This document shows, piece by piece, positions 1-6,929 of a DNA stretch of 64,000 nucleotides. Both the position numbers and the translations under genes were made by a program. Under the pieces are notes generated by a model, which saw nothing but the letters and a program-made list of their open reading frames with translations, made no database searches and was not told where the DNA came from. The stretch is from assembly GCA_017643925.1 (NCBI GenBank), contig JAEPML010000006.1, positions 1 to 64,000 on the forward strand, read 5' to 3'. Origin of the DNA: Roseibium sp. GTDB taxonomy: Bacteria > Pseudomonadota > Alphaproteobacteria > Rhizobiales > Stappiaceae. The number at the start of each line of letters is the position of its first letter. Position 1 is the first letter of the stretch.

Positions 1-437
1 ATCAGGCCCTTGAGGTCCTTGATGTCGCTGTTGGCAGGCACCACCAGAGCCGCATAGTCACCGATCGTACCGGCCACGAGGGTCAGGTCCCGGAAGCTCT
101 GCGGGAACACGCCCGTGAGCGAGCGGATCACGATCGGCGTCGAGTTGACCATGAGCGTGCCATGGTTGCTGTCGGCGTTCTCGATCAGGTAGCCGATGGC
201 CTTGCCACCACCACCGCCGGACATGTTCTCGTAAGAGGCGGTTCCAACAAGACCGGCCTTGGTCAGGGCTTCGCCCGTACCGCGTGCCGTGCCGTCCCAG
301 CCGCCACCTGCACCGCCCGGGATCAGGAAGTGAATGCTGTCAACGACCTGCTCTGCAGCAGCTGCCACAGGTGCGCCGACGACTAGGGCTGCCGCCATTG
401 CAGCGGAAAACGCCCGACGGGTTAGATTAAATGCCAT
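1..437 (-). CDS. tctC: TctC-family tricarboxylate-binding periplasmic protein (partial, 5' part only)
   Basis: The minus-strand frame opens at the ATG at 437 and runs off the window edge, so about 145 N-terminal residues are visible. A twin-arginine-containing signal peptide (MAFNLTRRAF, then an Ala/Val-rich core) is followed by the TctC-type start of the mature domain: the stretch HFLIPGGAGGGWDGTAR, then a Gly-rich ENMSGGGGGKAIGYL. TctC proteins deliver tricarboxylates or other organic acids to the TctA/TctB membrane parts of tripartite transporters, whose genes would lie to the left, outside the window. It is divergent from a two-component system of the TctD/TctE type, which in known cases controls such transporters. 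The family call is firm; the substrate is unknown. Confidence 0.85.
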   Translation of the reverse strand, partial: MAFNLTRRAFSAAMAAALVVGAPVAAAAEQVVDSIHFLIPGGAGGGWDGTARGTGEALTKAGLVGTASYENMSGGGGGKAIGYLIENADSNHGTLMVNSTPIVIRSLTGVFPQSFRDLTLVAGTIGDYAALVVPANSDIKDLKGL

Positions 438-625
438 GATATTTTTTTCCTCCACTTGATCCGGCTCGTTTGACCGGTCAACCCGCGGACGCGGCTCGAT
501 GGCTCGGTCCAGCGGATATGGAAAGAGCGTAGCGTTAAACCCTGTCACCAACCTGTCACGGAGGTTCAACGTGCTTGCATGCCGCCAGCAGGCGAGGCAA
601 GAAGGTTGTCGGGAGGAGTGAAATC
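438..625. promoter_or_regulatory. Divergent control region between tctC-like gene and response regulator
   Basis: This 188-base intergenic stretch must hold the promoters of both the transporter gene (leftward) and the two-component operon (rightward). Its clearest feature is the direct repeat at 541-559, listed separately. A Shine-Dalgarno-like GGAGGAG at 612-618 fits the GTG start at 626. No small ORF with coding character was seen. Confidence 0.5.
541..559 (+). promoter_or_regulatory. PHO-box-like direct repeat (candidate response-regulator site)
   Basis: CCTGTCAC occurs at 541-548 and again at 552-559, exactly 11 bp apart. The arrangement CTGTCAC-CAAC-CTGTCAC matches the PhoB box layout (two CTGTCAT/C 7-mers with a 4-bp spacer). 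OmpR/PhoB-family regulators bind such 11-bp-period direct repeats, so this could be an autoregulatory site for the regulator starting at 626 or a true PhoB site. The repeat is read directly; the assigned binder is inferred. Confidence 0.55.
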
Positions 626-1297
626 GTGCGCTTATTGCTCGTTGAAGACACCTTTGACATGGCCGAAGCGATCATGATCCGGTTGGAGCGCACAGGCATA
701 GCCTGCGACCTTGCCAAGACACTGGAACAGGCCAGGGCCTGTGTTGATGTTCAGCGGTATGACGTGATCATCCTGGACATCAATCTGCCGGACGGACTGG
801 GTACCGATCTCTTGAAGGAGATGCGTGCACGGGGGGACCGGACACCTGTTTTGATGCTGACTGCCGAGTTTGCCGTTGACGAGAGAGTGTCATCGCTTGA
901 TTCAGGAGCCGATGACTATCTGGTCAAACCTTTCGATCATCGAGAGCTTGAAGCGCGTATCCGGGCATTGTTCAGACGGGAACAGGGAGACAAGGTCGAG
1001 GAGATCGCGCTCGGGAACCTGACATTCAATCCGTCGGCCAAGCTCGTGCGCATGGGTGACAATCCGATCAATCTCACGCGCCGGGAATTCGCCTTGCTGG
1101 AACTTCTTGTCAGGAACAGGGGCGGGACCATCAGCAAGGAGCGCCTGTATGAAGGGGTCTTCAGTTTTCAGGATACGGAAGTCAGCATGAACGCGGTCGA
1201 GCTTTATGTTGCCCGGCTCAGGAAGAAACTTTCGGGCAGCTCCATCCGCATCGAGACGCAACGTGGCCTTGGGTACAAGCTGGAAGTCGATGTCTGA
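626..1297 (+). CDS. tctD: OmpR/PhoB-family response regulator (TctD-like)
   Basis: This is a 223-residue response regulator. The receiver domain has the acidic pocket (E7, D8), phosphoacceptor D51 in IILDINLPDG, T79 and K101 (YLVKPF). The C-terminal winged helix begins near residue 125 and includes the typical LTRREFALLELL segment and a final RGLGYKLE. The GTG start at 626 is preferred over an ATG at 575 because GGAGGAG precedes it and because the protein then begins directly with the receiver strand VRLLLVED. Its end overlaps the kinase start by 8 bp. Position beside a tctC-like gene suggests control of organic-acid uptake, as with TctD; the stimulus is not evident from sequence. Confidence 0.85.
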   Translation: MRLLLVEDTFDMAEAIMIRLERTGIACDLAKTLEQARACVDVQRYDVIILDINLPDGLGTDLLKEMRARGDRTPVLMLTAEFAVDERVSSLDSGADDYLVKPFDHRELEARIRALFRREQGDKVEEIALGNLTFNPSAKLVRMGDNPINLTRREFALLELLVRNRGGTISKERLYEGVFSFQDTEVSMNAVELYVARLRKKLSGSSIRIETQRGLGYKLEVDV

Positions 1298-2687
1298 ATT
1301 CATTCACAGAATGGCCCCTTCTTCGCTGACGGCGCGTGTTGCGCTTGGTATCACCCTGCTTCTGATGATTGGCGGCGTCTTTGTTGCCATTGCGGCATTT
1401 GCCTATGGCCGCGAAGCGGCACGCACTGCCTACGACCGCTTGTTGCTCGGTGCCGCCAACGACATTGCCTCCGCACTCACGGTGCAGGACGGCAAGCCGA
1501 CCATCGAATTGCCGGTCTCTGCTTTTGAGTTGCTGGCGCTGGCACCGGATGACCGCATTGGTTACAGGATTATCGGGACGGAAGGGCAAACGCTCAGCGG
1601 CTACGACGAGATTTCTCTGCCGGTCAATCGGCAGGAGATCAGCGAAGGTTTCTTCGATGGTGCGTTCTTTCACGAACCTGCCAGATATGTTGTCGTCTCC
1701 CGCCGGTTTGCGGAGCGGACTTTGAATGGAACGATCCGGGTCGTGGTCGGTCAGACATTGAATGCCCGTGACGCCATGGCTTACGACATCACGCGAAAAG
1801 CGCTCTACGTCCTTGCAGCGTCGGGCTTTGCCATGGCCTTGCTGGCGGCTCTGGTGGTTCGATCCGTTCTCAGGCCGCTGGAAGACATTGCCGGTGGCCT
1901 GTCTGCACGTGATCCTCACGACCTGACGCCCCTGGACACGGAAGTGCCCCGCGAAACGGAGGTGATGATCAGCGCGCTGAACGGTTTCATGGCGCGGCTT
2001 GACCGCCAGATGAATTCCATGCGGCACCTGATATCGGATACAGCCCATCAGCTGCGAACGCCGGTGGCGGCCCTGCGGGCACAGGCGGATCTGTTTACGG
2101 ATGAAACGGATGCGTCGAGAAAGGAAAGGATTGTCGAACGTCTCCAGACGCGCACGGCCAGCCTTGGCCGTTTGCTGGACCAGATGCTGAGCCAGGCGCT
2201 GGTCATTCACCGCGGGGACAGTGTCCGCCGCGAGTGCGTTGATCTGCGTGACATCGCTCTGGACGTTTTTGAAGACGGTGCACACAAGGTTCTGTTTCCT
2301 GAGATGGATGTTATTCTCGACATTGGCGAAACGCCGGTTGAGGTCATGGCCGACGCTCCTTCGCTCAAGGAAGCCCTGAAGAACCTTCTCAACAATGCTC
2401 TCAGCTATGGCCGATCACCGGTCCGCATCGGAGCGACGCTGGAAAACTGGACCGCTTCAATCTGGGTCGAGGACGCGGGACCGGGGCCCGCAGACACAGT
2501 CCTGGCGGAATTGGGTGATCGTTTCAGCCAGACAACCCCCTCCCGCAAAAGCGGTGCAGGTCTCGGTCTGGCGATTGCCCATTCCGTTGCAGTCTCTTTT
2601 GGTGGTCGTCTTTCCCTGGAAAGAACCTCCATGGAAACCTTCCGGGCGGGGCTTGTCTTCGCCGTGACACCGGAGAGAGCGTCATGA
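1290..2687 (+). CDS. tctE: Sensor histidine kinase (TctE-like)
   Basis: A 466-residue membrane histidine kinase. The N-terminal part has a TM helix (ITLLLMIGGVFVAIAAFAYG), a periplasmic region of about 130 residues as in TctE-type sensors, a second TM near residue 170-190 and a HAMP-like linker. The H-box is DTAHQLRTPVAALR with H253. The N-box (LLNNALSYG), a GPGP segment and the G-box (GAGLGLAIAHSVA) form the ATPase domain. The ATG at 1290 overlaps the regulator stop and gives a compact cytoplasmic N terminus. It should phosphorylate the regulator encoded just upstream. Translation is coupled to the next gene through an ATGA overlap. Confidence 0.85.
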   Translation: MSEFIHRMAPSSLTARVALGITLLLMIGGVFVAIAAFAYGREAARTAYDRLLLGAANDIASALTVQDGKPTIELPVSAFELLALAPDDRIGYRIIGTEGQTLSGYDEISLPVNRQEISEGFFDGAFFHEPARYVVVSRRFAERTLNGTIRVVVGQTLNARDAMAYDITRKALYVLAASGFAMALLAALVVRSVLRPLEDIAGGLSARDPHDLTPLDTEVPRETEVMISALNGFMARLDRQMNSMRHLISDTAHQLRTPVAALRAQADLFTDETDASRKERIVERLQTRTASLGRLLDQMLSQALVIHRGDSVRRECVDLRDIALDVFEDGAHKVLFPEMDVILDIGETPVEVMADAPSLKEALKNLLNNALSYGRSPVRIGATLENWTASIWVEDAGPGPADTVLAELGDRFSQTTPSRKSGAGLGLAIAHSVAVSFGGRLSLERTSMETFRAGLVFAVTPERAS

Positions 2688-3763
2688 AGACGCGGCCCGT
2701 TTTCAGAACCCTGCTGTCGGCGATGCTGCTTTCCGTCCTGTCGGGCAGCATCCAGGCTCAGGAAATGGTTGAAATCTTTGGTCCGGAAAACGCGACCCAG
2801 ACCATTTTGCTGCGCTCCACGACGGATATTTCGGTTTTCGGTCCAGTGGTCGAGGATTTTGTCGAGACGCGGCCCGGACTTGCCGTGCGATATGAGCAGT
2901 GGGGCTCCAACGGGCTCTATCATCTGACAAAACAAGAGTGTCATGAAGGCACACCCGGGGCCGATCTTGTTATCAGTTCAGGTGTCCATCAAATGGTGCA
3001 ACTCGTCAACGAGGCCTGTGCCTGGCGTTACGTGTCACGTCTGACCGAACAGGTGCCCGATGCGCTGCGCTGGCGCGACGAATTGTGGGGCATCACCCGT
3101 GAGCCGGCTGTCATGGTCTATAACCGAGATCTTGTACCGGTCGATGAGGTTCCAAAGACACGCTTCGACCTGCTGGATCTGCTGCGGCCCGCCGATACGC
3201 CCTACGAAGGCCGTGTGGCAACCTATGACATCGAGGTCTCGGGTCTTGGCTACCTGTTCGCGTTCGCGGATTCACAGGAAGCTTCAACCTTCGGCGCTCT
3301 TCAGGAATCCCTTGGCAGGGGCAATGCCGTATCTACTTGTTGTTCCGCGGACATTATTCGCGGTGTGGCAGAGGGAACCTATCTGATCGCCTATAACGTT
3401 CTGGGCAGTTATGCGCAGGGATATCAGCAGGAAGACGACCGGGTCGGCATCATCCTGCCCTCGGATTATACGCTGGTCCTGTCGCGCGCCTTGCTGATCC
3501 CGAAACAGGCTGAGCACAAGGATCGCGCGGCCGAGTTTCTCGACTTCCTTCTGTCTCCGCAAGGAACACTGGCGCTCAAGGATGCGTTGCTGATCAGTCC
3601 GTTGCTGGAAGCGGCGGAGGAAAACAGGCGCGACGCCCTGAGCCCAACTGCAATGAGGCCGATCGGACTGTCTCCGGCCCTCATGGTCGCGCTCGATACC
3701 CTGACCCGCGAGACGTTCCTAAGGCGGTGGCGCGCGACCTTTCCCGGACAACGGGGTGATTAG
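2684..3763 (+). CDS. Orphan periplasmic substrate-binding protein (iron/thiamine-type SBP fold)
   Basis: This 359-residue protein has a signal peptide (cleavage near SIQAQ) and the layout of ABC extracellular binding proteins of the Fe(3+)/polyamine group: an early RSTTDISVFGPVVEDF segment, VMVYNRDLVP in the middle and HKDRAAEFLDFLLSPQGTLALKD near the C terminus. No permease or ATPase gene is adjacent. Instead its ATG overlaps the kinase stop (ATGA), which ties it to the two-component system. Binding proteins in such positions are often accessory sensors that present ligand to the kinase periplasmic domain; that role is inferred. An adjacent cysteine pair (STCCSAD) sits mid-protein. The ligand is unknown. 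Confidence 0.7.
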   Translation: MKTRPVFRTLLSAMLLSVLSGSIQAQEMVEIFGPENATQTILLRSTTDISVFGPVVEDFVETRPGLAVRYEQWGSNGLYHLTKQECHEGTPGADLVISSGVHQMVQLVNEACAWRYVSRLTEQVPDALRWRDELWGITREPAVMVYNRDLVPVDEVPKTRFDLLDLLRPADTPYEGRVATYDIEVSGLGYLFAFADSQEASTFGALQESLGRGNAVSTCCSADIIRGVAEGTYLIAYNVLGSYAQGYQQEDDRVGIILPSDYTLVLSRALLIPKQAEHKDRAAEFLDFLLSPQGTLALKDALLISPLLEAAEENRRDALSPTAMRPIGLSPALMVALDTLTRETFLRRWRATFPGQRGD

Positions 3764-3774
3764 GCGCCGGCTTG

Positions 3775-4926
3775 TCAACGCCGGTTGACCGGCAGGCTGA
3801 AGGTCCAGTTGTTGCGACCAGAGGCTGACGGGATCGGCGGAAAAGGGGCGGCTTTTTGAACCGCTTTCAGGACGGCCTGGTCAAACGCCTTCGATCCTGA
3901 AGACCGCGCAAGCCGGACACCGCTCACAGAACCGTTCCTGTTGACCGTAAAGCGGACAATCGCGTCCCGTTGAACCCTGCCGGCATTGCGCGGCGAGCGC
4001 ACGGATCTCAGGAGTTTTCGATAAACCTTAGCCGGGTAATTGGTTGTGTCGGAGTTCCCGGAATTCCTGTCCTTGCCCGCGCGTTGTGAGCCTCCCTTTT
4101 GCGCGGTGCGCGCGGACTTGCCACCAGCCCCGCTCTTGCTTGCGCTTGCCGGGTTCTCCTTTTCTGGTTTTTCGGTTCGTTTTGCGGTTTTGGTCCTGGT
4201 TTTTTCATCGGCTGTTGTTTGGCCTGATTTTTTCGAAGACTGCTTCGGCTTCACCGGCGGTGATGGAACCGCCTCCGCGAGCGCCTGAATGACCTGGTCA
4301 GGTTTTATGGGTTTCGTGGTCTCGACAAGGGTTTCTTCAAGTTGATCCGTTTTGACCTGTTTGGCTTTTGCAACCTCTTCGTTTTTCACCGGCTCCGTTT
4401 GTGAAGATGCGCGGGGTTCCGTTGTGCCCGTTGTCACTGCGGGTTGAAGTTTTGATGCTGCTTCCGTTTTGGCAGCCTCGACCGACGCCTCGACGGTTTC
4501 AGTTTCTGTGTTTGTCACGAGTCTCAGAGCCAAGGCATCTTGAGATGCCTTGGCCAGGGAAAGCGGTGGTGTCGAAACCGGTTTGACTGGTGTTGTGACC
4601 GTTTGCGTCACGGGCACTGGTTCAACCGTGCTGATTGCAGGGGTTGCCACCTTCGCCGCCGCATCGGGTGGAGCAATTGCTTCGGCCTGGCTGACCTGTT
4701 CGGCTTCAATTCGTTCTGTCTGAACGGCTTCGGCGTTTTCGACCTGGTGGGTCCTACCGGCAACAACAGCGTTGAATGGTGATTCTCCAAGTACAGCATG
4801 CTGGATGTCTCCTCCGCCTTCGATTTCGATCTCGGGCTTGCTGGAGACGGTCATTGCGACGACCGTGAGATGAATGATGATCGAGGTTGCCAGTGCCCAG
4901 AGGAGGGGGCGTCGGAGAAACGTCAT
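3775..4926 (-). CDS. tonB: TonB energy-transducing protein of the heme locus
   Basis: This 383-residue TonB-family protein starts with a short cytoplasmic tail and a single TM helix (LLWALATSIIIHLTVVAMTV). A long periplasmic spacer rich in Glu, Lys, Thr, Val and Ala follows (about 60-285). The C-terminal TonB domain of about 90 residues contains YPAKVYRKLLRSVRSPRNA, FTVNRNGSVSGVRLARSSGS and a final FSLPVNRR. It should couple the inner-membrane proton gradient, through ExbB/ExbD, to the receptor at 6930-9047. Its start overlaps the upstream exbD stop by 4 bp. The spacer is Lys/Glu/Thr-rich rather than the classical Pro-Glu/Pro-Lys repeat. Confidence 0.88.
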   Translation of the reverse strand: MTFLRRPLLWALATSIIIHLTVVAMTVSSKPEIEIEGGGDIQHAVLGESPFNAVVAGRTHQVENAEAVQTERIEAEQVSQAEAIAPPDAAAKVATPAISTVEPVPVTQTVTTPVKPVSTPPLSLAKASQDALALRLVTNTETETVEASVEAAKTEAASKLQPAVTTGTTEPRASSQTEPVKNEEVAKAKQVKTDQLEETLVETTKPIKPDQVIQALAEAVPSPPVKPKQSSKKSGQTTADEKTRTKTAKRTEKPEKENPASASKSGAGGKSARTAQKGGSQRAGKDRNSGNSDTTNYPAKVYRKLLRSVRSPRNAGRVQRDAIVRFTVNRNGSVSGVRLARSSGSKAFDQAVLKAVQKAAPFPPIPSASGRNNWTFSLPVNRR

Positions 4927-5324
4927 TCCTGTCCCCGTCGCGTGACGATGAAGACACGTTTTGCGCCAGCTTCATAAAGAGACGACACATGCGTCAGAAG
5001 ATCAGATGCCTTCAGTGTCTCGTCGGCACCCAGCCGCACTTCCATCTCCTCGGTGCCGGATGATTGAATGTGGTCTCGCAAATAGACCTCGGCGGTTACC
5101 GGCTGTTCCCGGTAGACCAGGGTTCCGTCCGCGCGGACGTAAAGTGCATCGGGGGGAGGCAAACTGTCCGCTTCCGCAGCTTCAGACAGGGTGACTTCCG
5201 GATCCTGGGGTGGCGCGAGCTGACCGGCAACAAGAAAGAAAATCAACATCAGGAAAACAATGTTGATCAACGAGATCATTGTCTCGAGCTGCTTCCTTGC
5301 GGGTTTTTTCCGAACCTTGATCAT
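4923..5324 (-). CDS. exbD: ExbD/TolR-family biopolymer transport protein (second copy)
   Basis: A 133-residue ExbD-type protein with a basic N terminus, one TM helix (LINIVFLMLIFFLVAGQ) and a periplasmic domain. The proton-relay Asp usual in ExbD/TolR TM helices is not present at the usual place: the helix reads SLINIVFLMLIFF, with Asn where the neighbouring copy has Asp (LVDVIFLLLLFF). The two tandem ExbD proteins may therefore form a hetero-oligomer in which only one carries the relay residue. It overlaps the tonB start and abuts the upstream exbD, so all are co-translated. Confidence 0.82.
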   Translation of the reverse strand: MIKVRKKPARKQLETMISLINIVFLMLIFFLVAGQLAPPQDPEVTLSEAAEADSLPPPDALYVRADGTLVYREQPVTAEVYLRDHIQSSGTEEMEVRLGADETLKASDLLTHVSSLYEAGAKRVFIVTRRGQE

Positions 5325-5707
5325 CAGTTGCGCGCTACCGTCAGCTTGAGATCCGGCAAGGTCTTCAGCTCGGTCATGACGGTTACCAGATGTTGTGTGG
5401 TCGTATCGCCCCGCACCAGCAGAAGCAGATGCTTGTTGCCATGTTCGACGAGTTCGCGCGCTGCCCGGTGCAGATCGTCTTGCTTCACTTCCCTGCCGTT
5501 CAATTTGAGGCCGTCACTGCTCAAAACCAGAAGCGCCTGCGGAACGGCAACCGAGCCACCGCTGCCTGCCGGCGCGCCAATCTCGACCTGGCCAAACGTT
5601 GTGAAGGTCGAGGACAACATGAAAAAGAGCAGCAGCAGAAAGATGACGTCGACCAGCGGCGTCAGGGAAATGGGTTTCTGTTTCCTGGCTGGACGGTCAA
5701 GTACCAT
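5324..5707 (-). CDS. exbD: ExbD/TolR-family biopolymer transport protein (first copy)
   Basis: A 127-residue ExbD protein: short cytoplasmic N terminus (RPARKQKPISLTPLVD), one TM helix LVDVIFLLLLFFMLSSTF that carries the conserved Asp, and a periplasmic domain with the VLSSDGLKLNGREVK and LLLLVRGDTTTQHLV segments. It overlaps the exbB end by 11 bp and its last base is shared with the next exbD start region. With ExbB it forms the proton-driven motor for TonB. This is the copy with the full set of ExbD features. Confidence 0.88.
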   Translation of the reverse strand: MVLDRPARKQKPISLTPLVDVIFLLLLFFMLSSTFTTFGQVEIGAPAGSGGSVAVPQALLVLSSDGLKLNGREVKQDDLHRAARELVEHGNKHLLLLVRGDTTTQHLVTVMTELKTLPDLKLTVARN

Positions 5708-6383
5708 AGGACAACTGGGGTTCCGTCATTGGCTGGTCACGCTCGTCCACTTGCGGTTTCAACTGCAAAAGCAGCGACGACGTCAGGGTTTCGATTGCGA
5801 CGCGTTCAGATTCGAGGCGACTTTCCAGCCAGGTCACGACAAGCGAAACGGGCATGGCGACACCGAGACCGGCAGCAGTCGTCATCAACGCCACCCAGAT
5901 GCCGCCGGCCAGAGCAGACGGATCGACATTGCTTCCTGCGGATTGAAGTGCCTGGAAGGCCTCGATCATCCCGAGAACCGTTCCAAACAGGCCGATCAGC
6001 GGCGCGACCTGGGCGATTGCCTCCAGCGCGCGGACACCCTTCGAGAACTGGTGAATGTTCGCGGAGGCGTCGACACTGACCCGCTCCTCGATCGCCAGCT
6101 TCGGCGTTCGGGTTTCCAGAAGCCGGAATGCAGTCACCACCGCCTTCTCAGCCGCGCTTTTCGGGTTGGTGAGCGCGTCCTTCGCGTCGCCAAACCGCCC
6201 TTGCTGCCAACACCGGGTCGCCACGGCCGCTCTCTTCTGTGCACCCACACCGCAGACCAGGAACTCCGTTGTTTTCAGAAGGACAAGGGCAAGTGCCACG
6301 ACCGACAGGCCGGCAATGCAGGCAACGACCGGGCCACCCAGCTGAAGAAACGAGACAACCTGTTCGATTATGGAAGTGATCAT
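5697..6383 (-). CDS. exbB: ExbB/TolQ/MotA-family proton channel protein
   Basis: A 228-residue protein with three predicted TM segments: near the N terminus (VVACIAGLSVVALALVLL), mid-protein (IAQVAPLIGLFGTVLGMIEAF) and after it (VALMTTAAGLGVAMPVSLVVTWL). The central IGLFGTVLGMIEAFQAL and ALMTTAAGLGVAMP motifs are diagnostic for the MotA/TolQ/ExbB family. It partners the two ExbD proteins and TonB encoded downstream in one operon. An AGGAG-type ribosome-binding site lies just upstream of the ATG at 6383, 9 bases after the preceding small gene. Confidence 0.9.
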   Translation of the reverse strand: MITSIIEQVVSFLQLGGPVVACIAGLSVVALALVLLKTTEFLVCGVGAQKRAAVATRCWQQGRFGDAKDALTNPKSAAEKAVVTAFRLLETRTPKLAIEERVSVDASANIHQFSKGVRALEAIAQVAPLIGLFGTVLGMIEAFQALQSAGSNVDPSALAGGIWVALMTTAAGLGVAMPVSLVVTWLESRLESERVAIETLTSSLLLQLKPQVDERDQPMTEPQLSYGT

Positions 6384-6392
6384 GAGATACTC

Positions 6393-6848
6393 CTATTGAG
6401 TGAGGTCCAGGGACGTTCTGCTGGAGAGACTAAGCGGAGCCGAACAATGAACTGAGGGCCTGTCCGACTGGCAGCTGGCCGGGCCATTGACGAGAAGGCG
6501 GCCCGCAGTCTGACAGCTGCCGGGGAGTTCGAATTGGCGGACAACGGTCTTTCCGACCGGCAAGGAACCGAAGTCGAAGACCGACATCTGACTGATGACC
6601 CCGTCCGTCGAGAACAGGACCAGTTCGTAGGAGGTCGTATCGGTAGGTTCACCAGTCTGGTTGCTCAAGACAAAGGAGAACCGGCATGCTGCGCCGGTGT
6701 CTTCGACCTTGTTGAGTTCCAGCGAAATCGCCGCTCCCTCGCTGGTGCCTTCGGCCTTCACGGGCGCTGCAGCCAAAAGCAGGAACAGGGAGGCGCAAAG
6801 GGTGCGTGCCGTTCGTTTCTCGATTGTGAGCTCGGAATATCCTGGCAT
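6393..6848 (-). CDS. Small secreted protein of unknown function, first gene of the tonB-exb operon
   Basis: A 151-residue protein with a signal peptide (basic start, then TLCASLFLLLAAAPVKA). The mature part of about 118 residues has four cysteines spaced as two likely pairs (GAACRF, GSCQTAG, ASCQSD, HCSAP) and a beta-rich character. GGAGAG lies 7 bases before the ATG. It is followed by exbB after 9 bases, so it belongs to the heme-uptake energy operon. I do not recognise the family. Position suggests a periplasmic helper of TonB-dependent uptake; this is inference. It is upstream of exbB, where small unknown genes are not standard. Confidence 0.72.
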   Translation of the reverse strand: MPGYSELTIEKRTARTLCASLFLLLAAAPVKAEGTSEGAAISLELNKVEDTGAACRFSFVLSNQTGEPTDTTSYELVLFSTDGVISQMSVFDFGSLPVGKTVVRQFELPGSCQTAGRLLVNGPASCQSDRPSVHCSAPLSLSSRTSLDLTQ

Positions 6849-6881
6849 TTAGATCTCTCCGGTCAGCGGGAAGGTTCCGTG

Positions 6882-6922
6882 CGCCGGGGCATGGGCTGAA
6901 AGTCCAGCCAAACGCCCCGGCG
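6882..6922. terminator. Nested stem-loop between receptor gene and tonB-exb operon
   Basis: An outer 9-bp stem pairs CGCCGGGGC (6882-6890) with GCCCCGGCG (6914-6922). Inside it GGCTG (6894-6898) pairs with CAGCC (6905-6909). It lies 8 bases beyond the receptor stop codon and about 34 bases before the next gene. There is no U-run, so it may be an mRNA 3'-end stabiliser or a processing/attenuation hairpin separating high receptor from low tonB-exb expression, rather than a simple terminator. Confidence 0.5.
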
Positions 6923-6929
6923 ACAGGCG

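Noticed and set aside
5064-6455. 463-codon plus-strand open frame across exbD/exbB
   Set aside because: It is antisense to three overlapping genes with clear family motifs and its product is Arg/Gln/Cys-rich without recognisable features.
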